From: JAVJRN01 sp040218415 | GTDB taxonomy: Bacteria > Bacteroidota > Bacteroidia > Cytophagales > Cyclobacteriaceae | Direction: 5' to 3' | Assembly (NCBI GenBank): GCA_040218415.1 | Contig: JAVJRN010000075.1 | Location: forward strand, 124,001 to 188,000 | DNA: 64,000 bases | Shown here: piece by piece, positions 9,277 through 17,882 of the stretch | Position numbering within the stretch: position 1 is the stretch's first letter | How the letters are laid out: every line of letters begins with the position of its first letter | The notes under the pieces: generated by a model | What the model was told of the DNA's origin: nothing | What the model saw: the letters and a program-made list of their open reading frames with translations, nothing else | Database searches by the model: none | Translations under genes and position numbers: made by a program

Positions 9277-9347
9277 GGGCGATAGCCCAATAGGTCTAAT
9301 TCCCCGATGCTCTGCGTCGGAAGCTAGGGTCAAGGGTTCTACCCTTG
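9277..9347. repeat. Cluster of three small hairpins, REP-like
   Basis: Three back-to-back stems lie just beyond the USP stop codon: GGGC-GATA-GCCC (9277-9288), CCGATG-CTCTG-CGTCGG (9304-9320, one G-T pair) and CAAGGGT-TCT-ACCCTTG (9331-9347). The segment is more G+C-rich than its surroundings. Such short palindromes with pyrimidine-rich loops resemble REP/BIME sequences moved by RAYT (TnpA-REP) transposases, or the end of a decayed insertion element. A structured 3' untranslated region of the USP mRNA is the simple alternative. Confidence 0.35.
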
Positions 9348-9360
9348 GGTTTAATACCAT

Positions 9361-10206
9361 TTATTTGAGAATCAATACAGGTACTTCTGCATGGTAGACC
9401 AGCTTTTCAGTCTTGTCAGCATGGAATATCTTTTCTAAAAATCCCCTTTCACTAAGCGATAAAATAAGCATATCTGATTTTTGTTCGTTTACAAAATCGA
9501 TAATTCCGTCAAATACGTTACTATTTACTACGGTAGCATGGTCGTGCTTAAGTTCTTTTATGTGTTGATGAAAAGCGGTTTTTTCCAAATTCCCAAATTG
9601 TTCGGCTATATCATGGGAAGAAAATACATGGAGTACCTCAAGCTTTGACTTTTTGAAATTGACGAGCTTTTCAAGCAGGTCGAAGGAGTTTGATGAAATA
9701 TTCAATTCATTAAGATCCGTTGCAAGCGTCATTTTGACAAAGTCATCTGCCTTAGCTTCTTTTGGTATGGCTAAGACAGGACAAGAAGCTGTTGTTGCCA
9801 CTTCCATTGTATTCGTGCCGATCGTCATGCGAGCAAAGGCATTCTTTTCGCGAGTACCCATTACCACAAGGTCAGGCTTCTCATCATCTATTATTTTCTC
9901 AATTACCTTATTCAAAGAGCCAATTTTGAAATAGGAATTTATTTGATGATTTTCCCCTAGTTTTTTTTCTAGGTTGGAGACCAGCTCATCTAGTTTATTC
10001 TTCAAAGATGTTTGCAGTTGATCGTTCTTAATTACAGGCATGCTCGGGGTGTTACTGTAAGGCACAAGAGGTTTGAAACCATGAACGAGTAAATAGGTAA
10101 CGTCCAATCCAAACAAGTTACGAAAAATAGCATCTGCATAATTCAATGCATTGTCTGATGCCTCGGTAAAATCTGTTGCGATAAGTATTTTTATATTTTT
10201 TGACAT
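9361..10206 (-). CDS. Universal stress protein, two USP domains
   Basis: Protein of 281 residues starting MSKNIKILIATDFTEASDNAL at the ATG 10204-10206. The frame is open up to 10404, but that extension is low in family character, so the internal ATG is chosen. The first USP domain spans about residues 1-145, with the ATP-type motif VVMGTREKNAFARMTIGTNTMEVAT and the ending CPVLAIP (G-2x-G-9x-G-S/T-like). The second spans 150-281 and ends PVLILK, with LILSLSERGFLEKIF, where the glycine motif is reduced. So domain 1 may bind nucleotide and domain 2 probably does not. Cytoplasmic. It stands alone on the minus strand with its own terminator, divergent from the 10674 gene. Confidence 0.88.
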   Translation of the reverse strand: MSKNIKILIATDFTEASDNALNYADAIFRNLFGLDVTYLLVHGFKPLVPYSNTPSMPVIKNDQLQTSLKNKLDELVSNLEKKLGENHQINSYFKIGSLNKVIEKIIDDEKPDLVVMGTREKNAFARMTIGTNTMEVATTASCPVLAIPKEAKADDFVKMTLATDLNELNISSNSFDLLEKLVNFKKSKLEVLHVFSSHDIAEQFGNLEKTAFHQHIKELKHDHATVVNSNVFDGIIDFVNEQKSDMLILSLSERGFLEKIFHADKTEKLVYHAEVPVLILK

Positions 10207-10673
10207 AAGTTCAATTTTAGGATAATTAAAAAATAAGCTTTTAGCGTTGAATGGTTCTCTTTCTATCAAGAAAGAGATCAAAATCATGCCACCGTACCAT
10301 GCTATGGGTGACAATGGGTAATGCTCACTAAAAGCAGTTATTGGAAAGTACGATGTGAAATAAAATCCCCATGAGTATTGGTTTAAATGTGGAGAGGATA
10401 ACACACTAATCCATCAAATACTCACTCATTCCCTCTTAAAGGGACTATAGAAGGCAAGGCATACTTTTCGCAATTATAATGTTAATAGATACATCAATGG
10501 GTGTTTTGAATCTGAGATTTGAGTCTTATTAGTTAACAAGTCCAAATCAAAAATGAATATATCTTTTAGCTGTTTGAGGCACTCATTATAAATAGCTACT
10601 ATCAAGACAAATTATCATCTGATTGATTTTAAGATTGGATATAATTTTTTTATAAATCGTAAATCAAAGAACT
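10207..10673. other. Divergent intergenic region between two stress genes
   Basis: About 465 bases carrying the promoters of the leftward USP gene and of the rightward small helical protein. The first 200 bases are open on the minus strand as an upstream extension of the USP frame, but without family character. No operator palindrome or RNA gene was recognised. Confidence 0.45.
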
Positions 10674-11144
10674 ATGAATCCAATAATTCCAGATATTCAA
10701 AATTTAATTGATAAGCTCATAATTGCTGAGGAGGTTTACCATAAGGCATCATCCAAAGCTCACGACCAAGCCATGACCAATCAGATAAAGATGTTGGCTG
10801 CAAGGAAAGAGATGCTTTTGGAAGATATAACCAAGCTCTTAACGCTTGAAATGGAGAATTATAAAGTAAAATGGAAAAATCGTGTTAAAGCGGAAATGGA
10901 AAAAATAGGCATTGAATTAGATCATATCTATCTCCGATTAAATCAGGGTAGCATTCTTAGCTTTTGTATCAAAAGAGAGGAAGAGCTTATTGAAATGTAT
11001 AAGCAAGCCTTGAATGAAAAAAACCATCAACAGATAGGAGCTTTGGTTCGTGATGTGCTTCTCTATCAAATGAATGAATCTACGCAGCTCTTGGCAGAGT
11101 TAAAAGACAAGAAAGAGAGCTATAACTTCTCTGATAACGCATAG
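10674..11144 (+). CDS. Small all-helical protein, DUF2383/PA2169-like four-helix bundle candidate
   Basis: Protein of 156 residues with no signal peptide or membrane segment. It is almost entirely helical and charged: IQNLIDKLIIAEEVYHKASSKAHD at the start and AARKEMLLEDITKLL after it. This is similar in layout to DUF2383/PA2169 proteins, which form a ferritin-like four-helix bundle and are usually stress-induced (NxLxELIxxxxDxxxxYxxAA pattern). The match is to pattern and length, not to any invariant catalytic residue, so the call is tentative. It is followed 54 bases later by a USP gene on the same strand, and the pair is likely one stress-response operon. Promoter lies in the divergent region to the left. 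Confidence 0.5.
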   Translation: MNPIIPDIQNLIDKLIIAEEVYHKASSKAHDQAMTNQIKMLAARKEMLLEDITKLLTLEMENYKVKWKNRVKAEMEKIGIELDHIYLRLNQGSILSFCIKREEELIEMYKQALNEKNHQQIGALVRDVLLYQMNESTQLLAELKDKKESYNFSDNA

Positions 11145-11198
11145 CATATTTTCAACTATCACAACCACCATCATTACCCAAACTAAAACTGAACAAAG

Positions 11199-12074
11199 AT
11201 GAACAAGAAACATATATTAGTCCTTATAGATTTTAAGAATGAGCCAGAAGTAGGTTTAAAGTCAGCCATTAACATTGCCTCGCAAGTAGATGCTGAAATC
11301 AATCTTTTAAATGTTATAGATGAGCCTAATCCTTCGGGTGTAGAGCCCAGCGCAGATATTGTGTACAAGAAAAGAAAGGAGAATGTTCATGATCTTTTTA
11401 CCATCGAGCTTATTAAAAAGAGAAAGCAACAAATAAGTAATTTGATTGAAACTCATAATTTCGGCGAGATCAAAGTTGATTCTAGCATTAAGCTTGGTGA
11501 CTTTGAATCCATGCTAGAAGAATATTTGGAAGATCATCCAACAGACCTTATTGTAATGACCACTACAGGAGAAAGTAGTTTGTCTGAATGGTATTCTGGT
11601 AATCATGCAGCACAAGCGATGAGGATCGCCGATATTCCTGTACTGGCGGTAAAAGACTACCATCCTTTTACATATGAGTCAAACTTGTTGCTATTGGTTG
11701 ATATAAAAAACTATAAAAAGGAATTGGTAGGCACCATTAGAAACTTCGCCAACTTAATGGCCATGAAAGTGCACATACTGCATATAAAGCAGGATAAGGA
11801 TTTAGTTATAGATGACACTAAAGCTTGGATGAAATCCTTTGCCGAAGACAATCATTTTGAAAATTATGACATTTCAATCGTTGATAGTGATGACATGATT
11901 GCAAAAATCAAGTCATTAGCTGATGACCAATCGGTTGATGTTGTTGCCAGTATTTCTAAAACAGATACAGGTCTGGCGCGACTCCTTTTCGGAAGTGACA
12001 CAGAAAAAGTACTGAAGGAAGTAGACGATCCAGTACTTGTGATCAATGACCCTGTACCTATTGTCAATGATTAG
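11199..12074 (+). CDS. Universal stress protein, two USP domains
   Basis: Protein of 291 residues starting MNKKHILVLIDFKNEPEVGLKSA. The first USP domain (about 1-150) shows IVMTTTGESSLSEWYSGNHAAQAMRIADIPVLAVK, a recognisable final strand and a weakened nucleotide motif. The second (about 155-291) ends TGLARLLFGSDTEKVLKEVDDPVLVIND. Cytoplasmic. It probably shares a transcript with the helical protein at 10674. With the genes at 1 and 9361 it makes three USP proteins within 12 kb, pointing to a stress/low-energy-response cluster. No ligand can be deduced. Confidence 0.85.
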   Translation: MNKKHILVLIDFKNEPEVGLKSAINIASQVDAEINLLNVIDEPNPSGVEPSADIVYKKRKENVHDLFTIELIKKRKQQISNLIETHNFGEIKVDSSIKLGDFESMLEEYLEDHPTDLIVMTTTGESSLSEWYSGNHAAQAMRIADIPVLAVKDYHPFTYESNLLLLVDIKNYKKELVGTIRNFANLMAMKVHILHIKQDKDLVIDDTKAWMKSFAEDNHFENYDISIVDSDDMIAKIKSLADDQSVDVVASISKTDTGLARLLFGSDTEKVLKEVDDPVLVINDPVPIVND

Positions 12075-12298
12075 TTGCGTTGACAATTATTACAATTTTT
12101 TACTATTACTTTGCCAGCTGATTTTTCAGGAAAATAAAGATATTTAAATCTTTGTTTCCCGCATACATTGTTGGCTTTATAAGCTTCTTGAATTAATTTT
12201 ATTGGCGCTATACTAAGAAGAGTATAGAATTCGAGAATTTAGTCCTTGAGATTTTTATGTTTTAGTAGGTTTTTTAAAAATACCGTTAGTAGGTATGT

Positions 12299-12327
12299 TT
12301 GTTTTGTATTTTTAACACAATACATTG
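12299..12327 (+). promoter_or_regulatory. Bacteroidota-type promoter of the NtrC-like gene
   Basis: TTG at 12299-12301, a 19-base spacer and TACATTG at 12321-12327 match the Bacteroidota housekeeping promoter (TTTG about 19 bases before TAnnTTTG), with one mismatch in the second element. It ends only 4 bases before the ATG at 12332, so the transcript would be almost leaderless. The same spacing is seen before the gene at 18351. Confidence 0.45.
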
Positions 12328-12331
12328 AGCA

Positions 12332-13708
12332 ATGGAGAAAATTGTTATTGTTGATGATGATAAGGATATATCAACAGTTTTAAAGCGGTTTTTAGTCAAA
12401 AATGGTTTTGATGTTCTCACGACAGATGTAGGAGATCAAGCGCTCGAATGGATTAAAAAAGATAAAATTGATTTGGTCATTTGCGATTTTGAATTGAAAA
12501 ATTATAATGGTATTGAATTGCTTCAAAAAATCAAAATCCTCAATCATCAGATACAAGTCATCATTGTAACCAAATATTCCAGCGTAAATGTTGCCATGGA
12601 TGCTGTGAAAAAAGGGGTTTTTGATTACGTAATTAAGCCACTATATCCTGATGAAATTCTTTCCACCATTCAGCAAGCGCTTAAAGAAAGAAGTGAAAAG
12701 ATGGCGGATGAGAATAAACCGAAAAAAAGGCCTAAATCTTTGTCGAGTGATTACATAATAGGCTCGAGCTATCAATCTCAAATGGTTCAAAAGCACATCA
12801 ATTTAATTGCCCCAACGGACATGTCCGTTATTATTGCTGGAGAAACGGGCACAGGTAAAGAGTATGTTGCAAAGTCGATTCATGAAAAAAGCAATAGAGC
12901 AGATAAGCCTTTTGTAGCCATCGATTGTGGAGCTATACCACAAGAGCTGGCAGGAAGCGAGCTTTTTGGTCATGTGAAGGGTGCTTTTACAGGTGCAATA
13001 GCAGATAAAAAAGGATGCTTCGAAAGGGCTCATGAAGGGACATTATTTTTAGATGAGATCGGAAATCTGGACTATACGAACCAAGTACAATTACTGAGGG
13101 TTTTGCAGGAACAGACAGTGCGGAAAGTGGGGGGAGTCAAAGATATTTCTGTAAACGTGAGGATACTTACCGCGACTAATGAGGATTTAAAAAAAGCGGT
13201 GAAGGCAGGAAAATTCAGAGAAGATATTTTTCATCGGATAAATGAATTTAAGATTGAAGTAGTCCCCTTACGCGACCGCCTGGAAGATATTGAAACTTTC
13301 GCATTTCACTTTTTGAAAATGGCCAATAAGCAACTCAAAAAGAAAGTTGCTGGTTTTGAAGAAGAAGTGATGTTAAAAATACAAGCTTATCATTGGCCAG
13401 GAAACTTGAGAGAGCTTCGTAATATCATCAAAAGAGCGGTTCTCATGACGCAGGGTGAATTAATTGGCCTTAGTGCATTACCAGTAGAGATTTCACAGTT
13501 AGAAAATAAAGTTACTTACAGCATTCCGCTAATATCAGAAGGTCATGTATCCATTGGTTTAAAAGAGATTGGAGAGAATGCTGAGAGGGAAGCCATAATT
13601 GAAGTTTTGAAACACACAGACTATAATAAGACTAAAACAGCCGAAATGCTTCAAATAGACAGAAAAACACTATATAACAAAATGAAGGCTTTCGATATTA
13701 AGATTTAG
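12332..13708 (+). CDS. NtrC-type sigma-54-dependent response regulator
   Basis: Protein of 458 residues with three domains. A receiver domain (1-120) has acidic residues DDD near 8-10, phospho-acceptor Asp52 (VICDFELK) and Lys102. A sigma-54 AAA+ domain (about 140-370) has Walker A GETGTGKE (170-177), the sigma-54-contacting loop GAFTGA (217-222), Walker B LFLDEIG (238-244) and an arginine-finger region. A Fis-type helix-turn-helix (about 410-458) contains NKTKTAEMLQIDRKTLYNKM. All key motifs are present, so it should be a phosphorylation-controlled activator of RpoN promoters. No histidine kinase lies beside it, so it is an orphan; targets are unknown. Flanking stress genes are candidates by proximity only. 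Confidence 0.93.
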   Translation: MEKIVIVDDDKDISTVLKRFLVKNGFDVLTTDVGDQALEWIKKDKIDLVICDFELKNYNGIELLQKIKILNHQIQVIIVTKYSSVNVAMDAVKKGVFDYVIKPLYPDEILSTIQQALKERSEKMADENKPKKRPKSLSSDYIIGSSYQSQMVQKHINLIAPTDMSVIIAGETGTGKEYVAKSIHEKSNRADKPFVAIDCGAIPQELAGSELFGHVKGAFTGAIADKKGCFERAHEGTLFLDEIGNLDYTNQVQLLRVLQEQTVRKVGGVKDISVNVRILTATNEDLKKAVKAGKFREDIFHRINEFKIEVVPLRDRLEDIETFAFHFLKMANKQLKKKVAGFEEEVMLKIQAYHWPGNLRELRNIIKRAVLMTQGELIGLSALPVEISQLENKVTYSIPLISEGHVSIGLKEIGENAEREAIIEVLKHTDYNKTKTAEMLQIDRKTLYNKMKAFDIKI

Positions 13709-13877
13709 TCATTATTGAAATGCTTAAACCAAAAGGAGAAATTTTTTAAAGCGTATAAAATGAACACAATATCTTTTTTGAGACATTCAGGTAACCCTTT
13801 GTTAAATGGTAAACAATCCATGGAATTGAGTGTTTTTCCTACATTATTATAACCTCTATAACCTCAAACCCAACCTC

Positions 13878-14378
13878 ATGGCAAAATATTGCTTCTCCAG
13901 AATAGCGCTATTATCGATACTCGTTGCTTTTACGTTCTCGTGTACAGAGAAAAAGACCAAACAAGTGACAAGCGAAACGATGACAGCCTCAGGCGAATAT
14001 CTTTTTGAAGGGCCAAACACCCTACAGGGAGACTTTTCCTTTGATATCTCAGCATTATCGAGTAAAACAGGAGTAACGGCGGAAGATATCTCTGAGGTAT
14101 ACGTTGAATCTATCCGCGTAATTTTTGAAAATAGTGAAACGCAAGAAGTGGTAGAGAGTGTCTTGATTCAGTTGGTAAGTGATGAATTACCATTGCAATC
14201 AGCGGGAACTTTAACCACTTTTACAGGCACGGAAAGCCTACTCAATGCTAATAAAGAGTTAGATATTTTATCATACCTTAAAGATCCTTCATCGCAGCTC
14301 ATTGTAGATGCTAACCTTAAGAGTGAAATGGATGAGTTAAGTGTCTCGGTAGTTTTTGAGTTTACAGTCAAACATTAA
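13878..14378 (+). CDS. Small lipoprotein of unknown function
   Basis: Protein of 166 residues from the ATG at 13878. An in-frame GTG at 13830 adds 16 residues before the signal and is unlikely. The signal peptide MAKYCFSRIALLSILVAFTFSC ends in a lipobox with Cys22 (counting from the ATG), so the product should be anchored in the envelope. The mature part looks like one beta-rich domain (YLFEGPNTLQGDFSFDIS ... SVVFEFTVKH) in which alternating polar and hydrophobic residues suggest a beta sandwich. I do not recognise the family. It lies 21 bases before the DUF2147 gene and probably shares its transcript. Confidence 0.7.
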   Translation: MAKYCFSRIALLSILVAFTFSCTEKKTKQVTSETMTASGEYLFEGPNTLQGDFSFDISALSSKTGVTAEDISEVYVESIRVIFENSETQEVVESVLIQLVSDELPLQSAGTLTTFTGTESLLNANKELDILSYLKDPSSQLIVDANLKSEMDELSVSVVFEFTVKH

Positions 14379-14399
14379 TTTTTTTAAATCCCAAAAATC

Positions 14400-14843
14400 A
14401 TGAAAAAGACCCTATTATTTACTTCCCTTTTTTGTCTACTTTTCTTCACACAGGCGGCCATTAATGATGATCTGATAGGAATTTGGAAACCAAGCAATGG
14501 CAGATCTCTTGTGAAAATCGAAAAGATCGGCAATAAATATTATGGGAGAGTTGTTTGGCTGATCGAGCCGAATAACGAAGATGGTTCGCCCCGAACAGAC
14601 ATCAATAATCCTGACGAGTCATTGCGATCTACTCCGCTCAAAGGATATAGGTTGATGAAAGATCTTGCCTATGATGAAGAAGAAAAAGTTTGGACAGGAG
14701 GCACAATTTACGACCCAAACAATGGCAGTACTTACAATTGCACAGTAGAAAAAAAGGACGACAGCACCATCGAAGTTCGAGGATATATTGGTACAGCCGT
14801 CTTTGGGAGAACAGATGTATGGAAGCGCATGAAGCGCAAATGA
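14400..14843 (+). CDS. DUF2147 domain secreted protein
   Basis: Protein of 147 residues with a Sec signal (MKKTLLFTSLFCLLFFTQA) and a single DUF2147 domain. Family hallmarks visible are DLIGIWKPSNG at the start, GRVVWL, the central D-N-P-D-E turn, LKGYRLMKDLAYDEEEKVWTGGTIYDP, YNCTVE and the end RGYIGTAVFGRTDVWKR. The family is a small lipocalin-like beta-barrel of the periplasm, with no settled function. It follows the small lipoprotein by 21 bases and its stop codon lies 3 bases from the convergent stop of the next gene. Confidence 0.88.
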   Translation: MKKTLLFTSLFCLLFFTQAAINDDLIGIWKPSNGRSLVKIEKIGNKYYGRVVWLIEPNNEDGSPRTDINNPDESLRSTPLKGYRLMKDLAYDEEEKVWTGGTIYDPNNGSTYNCTVEKKDDSTIEVRGYIGTAVFGRTDVWKRMKRK

Positions 14844-14846
14844 GCA

Positions 14847-15944
14847 TTAAGGGCTAACCAAACTAATAGTGAACTGGGCATAAAAAGTATTGCTCAGTTC
14901 ATTTTCTACAAAATAATTAGCATCATCAAATCCACGGAAGAATTCACCGTCATCTAAGTTAAACTGATAGTTGATTCTATAGCCAGCCTGCATCCCAATC
15001 CAAATAAAATCATTGAGTCCTCGATTGTAGGATAAACCTAACCGGATCTCTGATCTTCTTAACTCTATTTCTTTGTCTTGAAAAGAATTAAGCGGTGACG
15101 TATTATTGAAATCGTATTGATCGATATTGCTAAGCCTATAAGTAGCTCCTTCTACTTGGTATCCCATCATCAATAACGATCGACTATTCCATCTGTATCT
15201 TGCCTGAACTCTTGCCGGAAACAAAGCTTCCATGCCCCATTTTGGATTGTCAAACGTCTGATAATAATACACCACAGGTAACAAATTACGAGCTCCACCA
15301 AGATAGGTGTGAGAAACGCCAACACCCCACATCAAATTATCACTTGGTTTAAAACCATAAATTGCCGCTGCTGGTAGTCGTATTTGGTCGAATGTAGGCA
15401 TATCAGCGAAGGAGTAGTCACCATTAAATTCACCGCCCAGTTGAAAGAGTAAAAATCGCTTTTCATTCAAAGGCTTAAAAACGGTAAGATTCGTATTGAG
15501 CCATTTCAGCGAATGATTTCTAAGTGTTTCATGAAATGGATTGACGAGATTGTCTTGGGTGAAAGAATAGCCCATTTGCACATAGCTCAAACCCCAATTG
15601 ATCAGAATATTATTTCTTGATAGAATAGGAATATTGGTCGTAAGTCGGAAGCCGCTGTTGAAGCCAATCTCTGAGCTTCCAGCAGCGTAACCACTGAAAG
15701 CATCTGAACTGAGTGTAGACGGTCCTTGATAATCGACACCAACAGAAATAAGTGGTGTAGGTTGCTGGCCGAGCACTTTGTTGGTACAAAAAGACTTAGT
15801 AGTTCCACCTACCTCCTCGAACATCGATGGATCGAAATCGTCAAAGTCTTCAAGCGTATCATCTTGTGCTCTTGCTGAGTAGTTTAATAAACTGAAGGTA
15901 ATAAAACCGATCAACCAAAATTTCAAAAAACCAGTGTCCGTCAT
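14847..15944 (-). CDS. Outer-membrane beta-barrel protein (DUF6268-like)
   Basis: Protein of 365 residues with a signal peptide ending SARAQ. The mature protein is rich in alternating aromatic strands (ISVGVDYQG, FRLTTNIPIL, WGLSYVQMGYSF, QLGGEFNGDYSF) and ends in FYAQFTISLVSP, the usual shape of an outer-membrane barrel. Overall length and strand order agree with DUF6268 proteins common in Bacteroidota, but no invariant motif was found to prove it. Function unknown. It is convergent with the DUF2147 gene and monocistronic. Confidence 0.7.
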   Translation of the reverse strand: MTDTGFLKFWLIGFITFSLLNYSARAQDDTLEDFDDFDPSMFEEVGGTTKSFCTNKVLGQQPTPLISVGVDYQGPSTLSSDAFSGYAAGSSEIGFNSGFRLTTNIPILSRNNILINWGLSYVQMGYSFTQDNLVNPFHETLRNHSLKWLNTNLTVFKPLNEKRFLLFQLGGEFNGDYSFADMPTFDQIRLPAAAIYGFKPSDNLMWGVGVSHTYLGGARNLLPVVYYYQTFDNPKWGMEALFPARVQARYRWNSRSLLMMGYQVEGATYRLSNIDQYDFNNTSPLNSFQDKEIELRRSEIRLGLSYNRGLNDFIWIGMQAGYRINYQFNLDDGEFFRGFDDANYFVENELSNTFYAQFTISLVSP

Positions 15945-16190
15945 ATCTTGTATAATTTAATTTTATAAAGATATAATTCAAAAAACGATAAGTTGTTAAA
16001 AATTACCCTTGGTATCCAGAAATAATTGCTGAATTTTCAAAAGAGATATTTTGTAAATAGCGACAGATCGTCGCTAGTGTTGTGATCTTTTAAAAGGAGA
16101 AACCAAGGTTTTGTAACTTTTCTATAAACCGATTTGGATGAAATGATTCAATATTCTGAGGTGGCTTATTATTCAAATCTTCCCAATTTT

Positions 16191-16748
16191 TTATGCCGTA
16201 GCACTATTCATTGAGCTTGCTGCATCGAAATTTAATGTCATTTTATTTTGTCCAATGCGAGATATTTCGGTTTCACTTCCAAAATGTTTATCCATGCCTT
16301 TCAACAAGGAATCGAACAGCTCAAACAAATCACGATGCGACTGATAAGTTACATTCAGTGTACCGTCTTTGTTCCATTCGTAAATAAACTTTGGTGGCTT
16401 AGCGCCAGGCTTTTTGTTTGTCACCTGCTGATGAATACGATCAAGACTTACAATGAAATCCTTCGTAGAATTTTTACCCTCATAGAATTGTGGGTACATT
16501 TCAAGTGCATAAATGCAACTCCAATAAACCCCAAAATGATCGAAAAGCTGTTTTAAGGTAATGTCCAAAGTCTCAGCACTTTTAACAAAGAGTTCTATTG
16601 ATGCTGTTTCGTCAATATCTTGAAGGATTTGTGAACCGAACGTATGAGTTTTTTTTTGACCTACTGCGAGTAGGCATTCTTTCCATTTGGATTCTCCAAA
16701 ATTGCTGATTATCGTTTTTTCAAGACAAAAGTGAATGGTACCTTTCAT
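16191..16748 (-). CDS. H-NOX heme nitric oxide sensor protein
   Basis: Stand-alone heme-NO/oxygen-binding (HNOB) domain protein of 185 residues from the ATG at 16746-16748; the frame is open 13 codons further but MKGTIHFCLEK is the classic family start. The proximal heme ligand is His106 (SLDRIHQQVT) and the propionate-binding YxSxR motif is Y135-Q-S137-H-R139. Both sit at the spacing seen in characterised H-NOX proteins, and no Tyr is found just after the motif where O2-binding members carry their distal Tyr. It should therefore bind NO rather than O2. It is the last gene of a leftward three-gene set (39 bases after the PP2C gene). Bacterial H-NOX proteins usually gate a histidine kinase or a diguanylate cyclase; here the partner on the transcript is a phosphatase. 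Confidence 0.93.
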   Translation of the reverse strand: MKGTIHFCLEKTIISNFGESKWKECLLAVGQKKTHTFGSQILQDIDETASIELFVKSAETLDITLKQLFDHFGVYWSCIYALEMYPQFYEGKNSTKDFIVSLDRIHQQVTNKKPGAKPPKFIYEWNKDGTLNVTYQSHRDLFELFDSLLKGMDKHFGSETEISRIGQNKMTLNFDAASSMNSATA

Positions 16749-16787
16749 AAAAATGGTTTTTGTAATAATAGACAAAAAAATGGTCAA

Positions 16788-17882
16788 TCATATTTTGATC
16801 TGAAGACTTATAAGGTCGTCTGTTTGCTCTTCTTCTCCTCTATGAGTATCAACAAAGTTTAACAATTCATCTTTTGTAATAGACCTATTGGCCTTGAGAA
16901 GTGCGGTAAGGTTTCTAATTTTTAATTTTTTACCACTTTCGTTCAGTTGGTCAGGTATCCCGTCAGAGTGTGTAAAAATAACATCGCCTTTAGAAAGTTT
17001 AAGTTTCTTCGTTCTTATAAACTTAATCACTCTTTCAGGACTAAATGTGGCGTTTTTGGTTTTATGTTGTCTAAAGCTAGAGTCGTTAAAGTGATACAAG
17101 TTTAAACCCGTGGCACTATATTCCAATTCTTTATTCTTGTTATTAATTTTCCAGACCATCATTTCACAGCCAATTCCATAGCCCATTTCAAGGTTTTGCT
17201 CTTGCATATTGCTAAGGCTGCTGTGCAAGTTCTTGATTAACCAGTGTGGCGCGCCATCTTCCTCATATACTTGATTAAGTACCGACATAATACTCACCGA
17301 GGCGAGCGCACCTTCTACAGAGTGCCCGGTACAATCTCCAACAACAATCCAAGTGTAGTTTTTACTTGTTCGTGTCCAATAAAAGTCACCACCTACTACA
17401 TCTTTCGGTCTAAAACATAAATCGACGTGGCTGAAGTGCTTTGCAATCTTGCTGATATCCGGCAATAGCAAGTTTTGGATGCGCTGGGCACTTAATATTT
17501 TCTGTTGATCAACCGTAGATTCCTTTTCTTTTGGCTTGAAATCATCGTCAATTTCAAGTTCTGTACCACTAAGTATGAATTTTATGAAGAAATGTAGTTT
17601 CGCAAATGACTTATCAGAGCTTAGTACAAAGAGCCATTGATCGTCCTTTATTTTGATGAGGTACAAATATTTGTCTTCATCGTATTGGTTGATGAAATAT
17701 TTAATTTCTTTCTCCGGGTCGATGGCAAGAAAATAAAGTCGCATAATGAGTGACTCGTGATCATCAGGATCCAATCCTTGCGAAATTCGCTCGTATTGTA
17801 TTTCATCATCAAGGACTAAGCCCGAATATACAATGCCTGGAAAGTTACTTTTTAAGTCGTCGAATAGTGTAGTAGGATTCAT
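16788..17882 (-). CDS. SpoIIE/PP2C-type serine-threonine phosphatase with N-terminal regulatory domain
   Basis: Protein of 364 residues. Residues 1-125 form an alpha/beta domain (YLIKIKDDQWLFVLS) of roadblock-like character, and 130-364 are a SpoIIE-type PP2C domain with the metal-binding motifs DVVGGDFYW (about 162-170), VGDCTGHSVEGALAS (about 182-196), HSDGIPDQ and the final QTDDL. A helix with SAQRIQNLLLP precedes the domain, as in RsbU-like enzymes, where it controls activity. All key aspartates are present. No membrane segment is seen, so it is a cytoplasmic phosphatase. Its start overlaps the stop of the upstream small gene by 4 bases and the H-NOX gene follows, so NO-dependent control of the phosphatase is inferred. 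SiaC encoded divergently is the likely substrate. Confidence 0.92.
   Translation of the reverse strand: MNPTTLFDDLKSNFPGIVYSGLVLDDEIQYERISQGLDPDDHESLIMRLYFLAIDPEKEIKYFINQYDEDKYLYLIKIKDDQWLFVLSSDKSFAKLHFFIKFILSGTELEIDDDFKPKEKESTVDQQKILSAQRIQNLLLPDISKIAKHFSHVDLCFRPKDVVGGDFYWTRTSKNYTWIVVGDCTGHSVEGALASVSIMSVLNQVYEEDGAPHWLIKNLHSSLSNMQEQNLEMGYGIGCEMMVWKINNKNKELEYSATGLNLYHFNDSSFRQHKTKNATFSPERVIKFIRTKKLKLSKGDVIFTHSDGIPDQLNESGKKLKIRNLTALLKANRSITKDELLNFVDTHRGEEEQTDDLISLQIKI

Noticed and set aside
12075..12331. Sigma-54 promoter before the NtrC-type gene
   Set aside because: No TGGCAC-N5-TTGC pattern found; a housekeeping-type promoter fits better.
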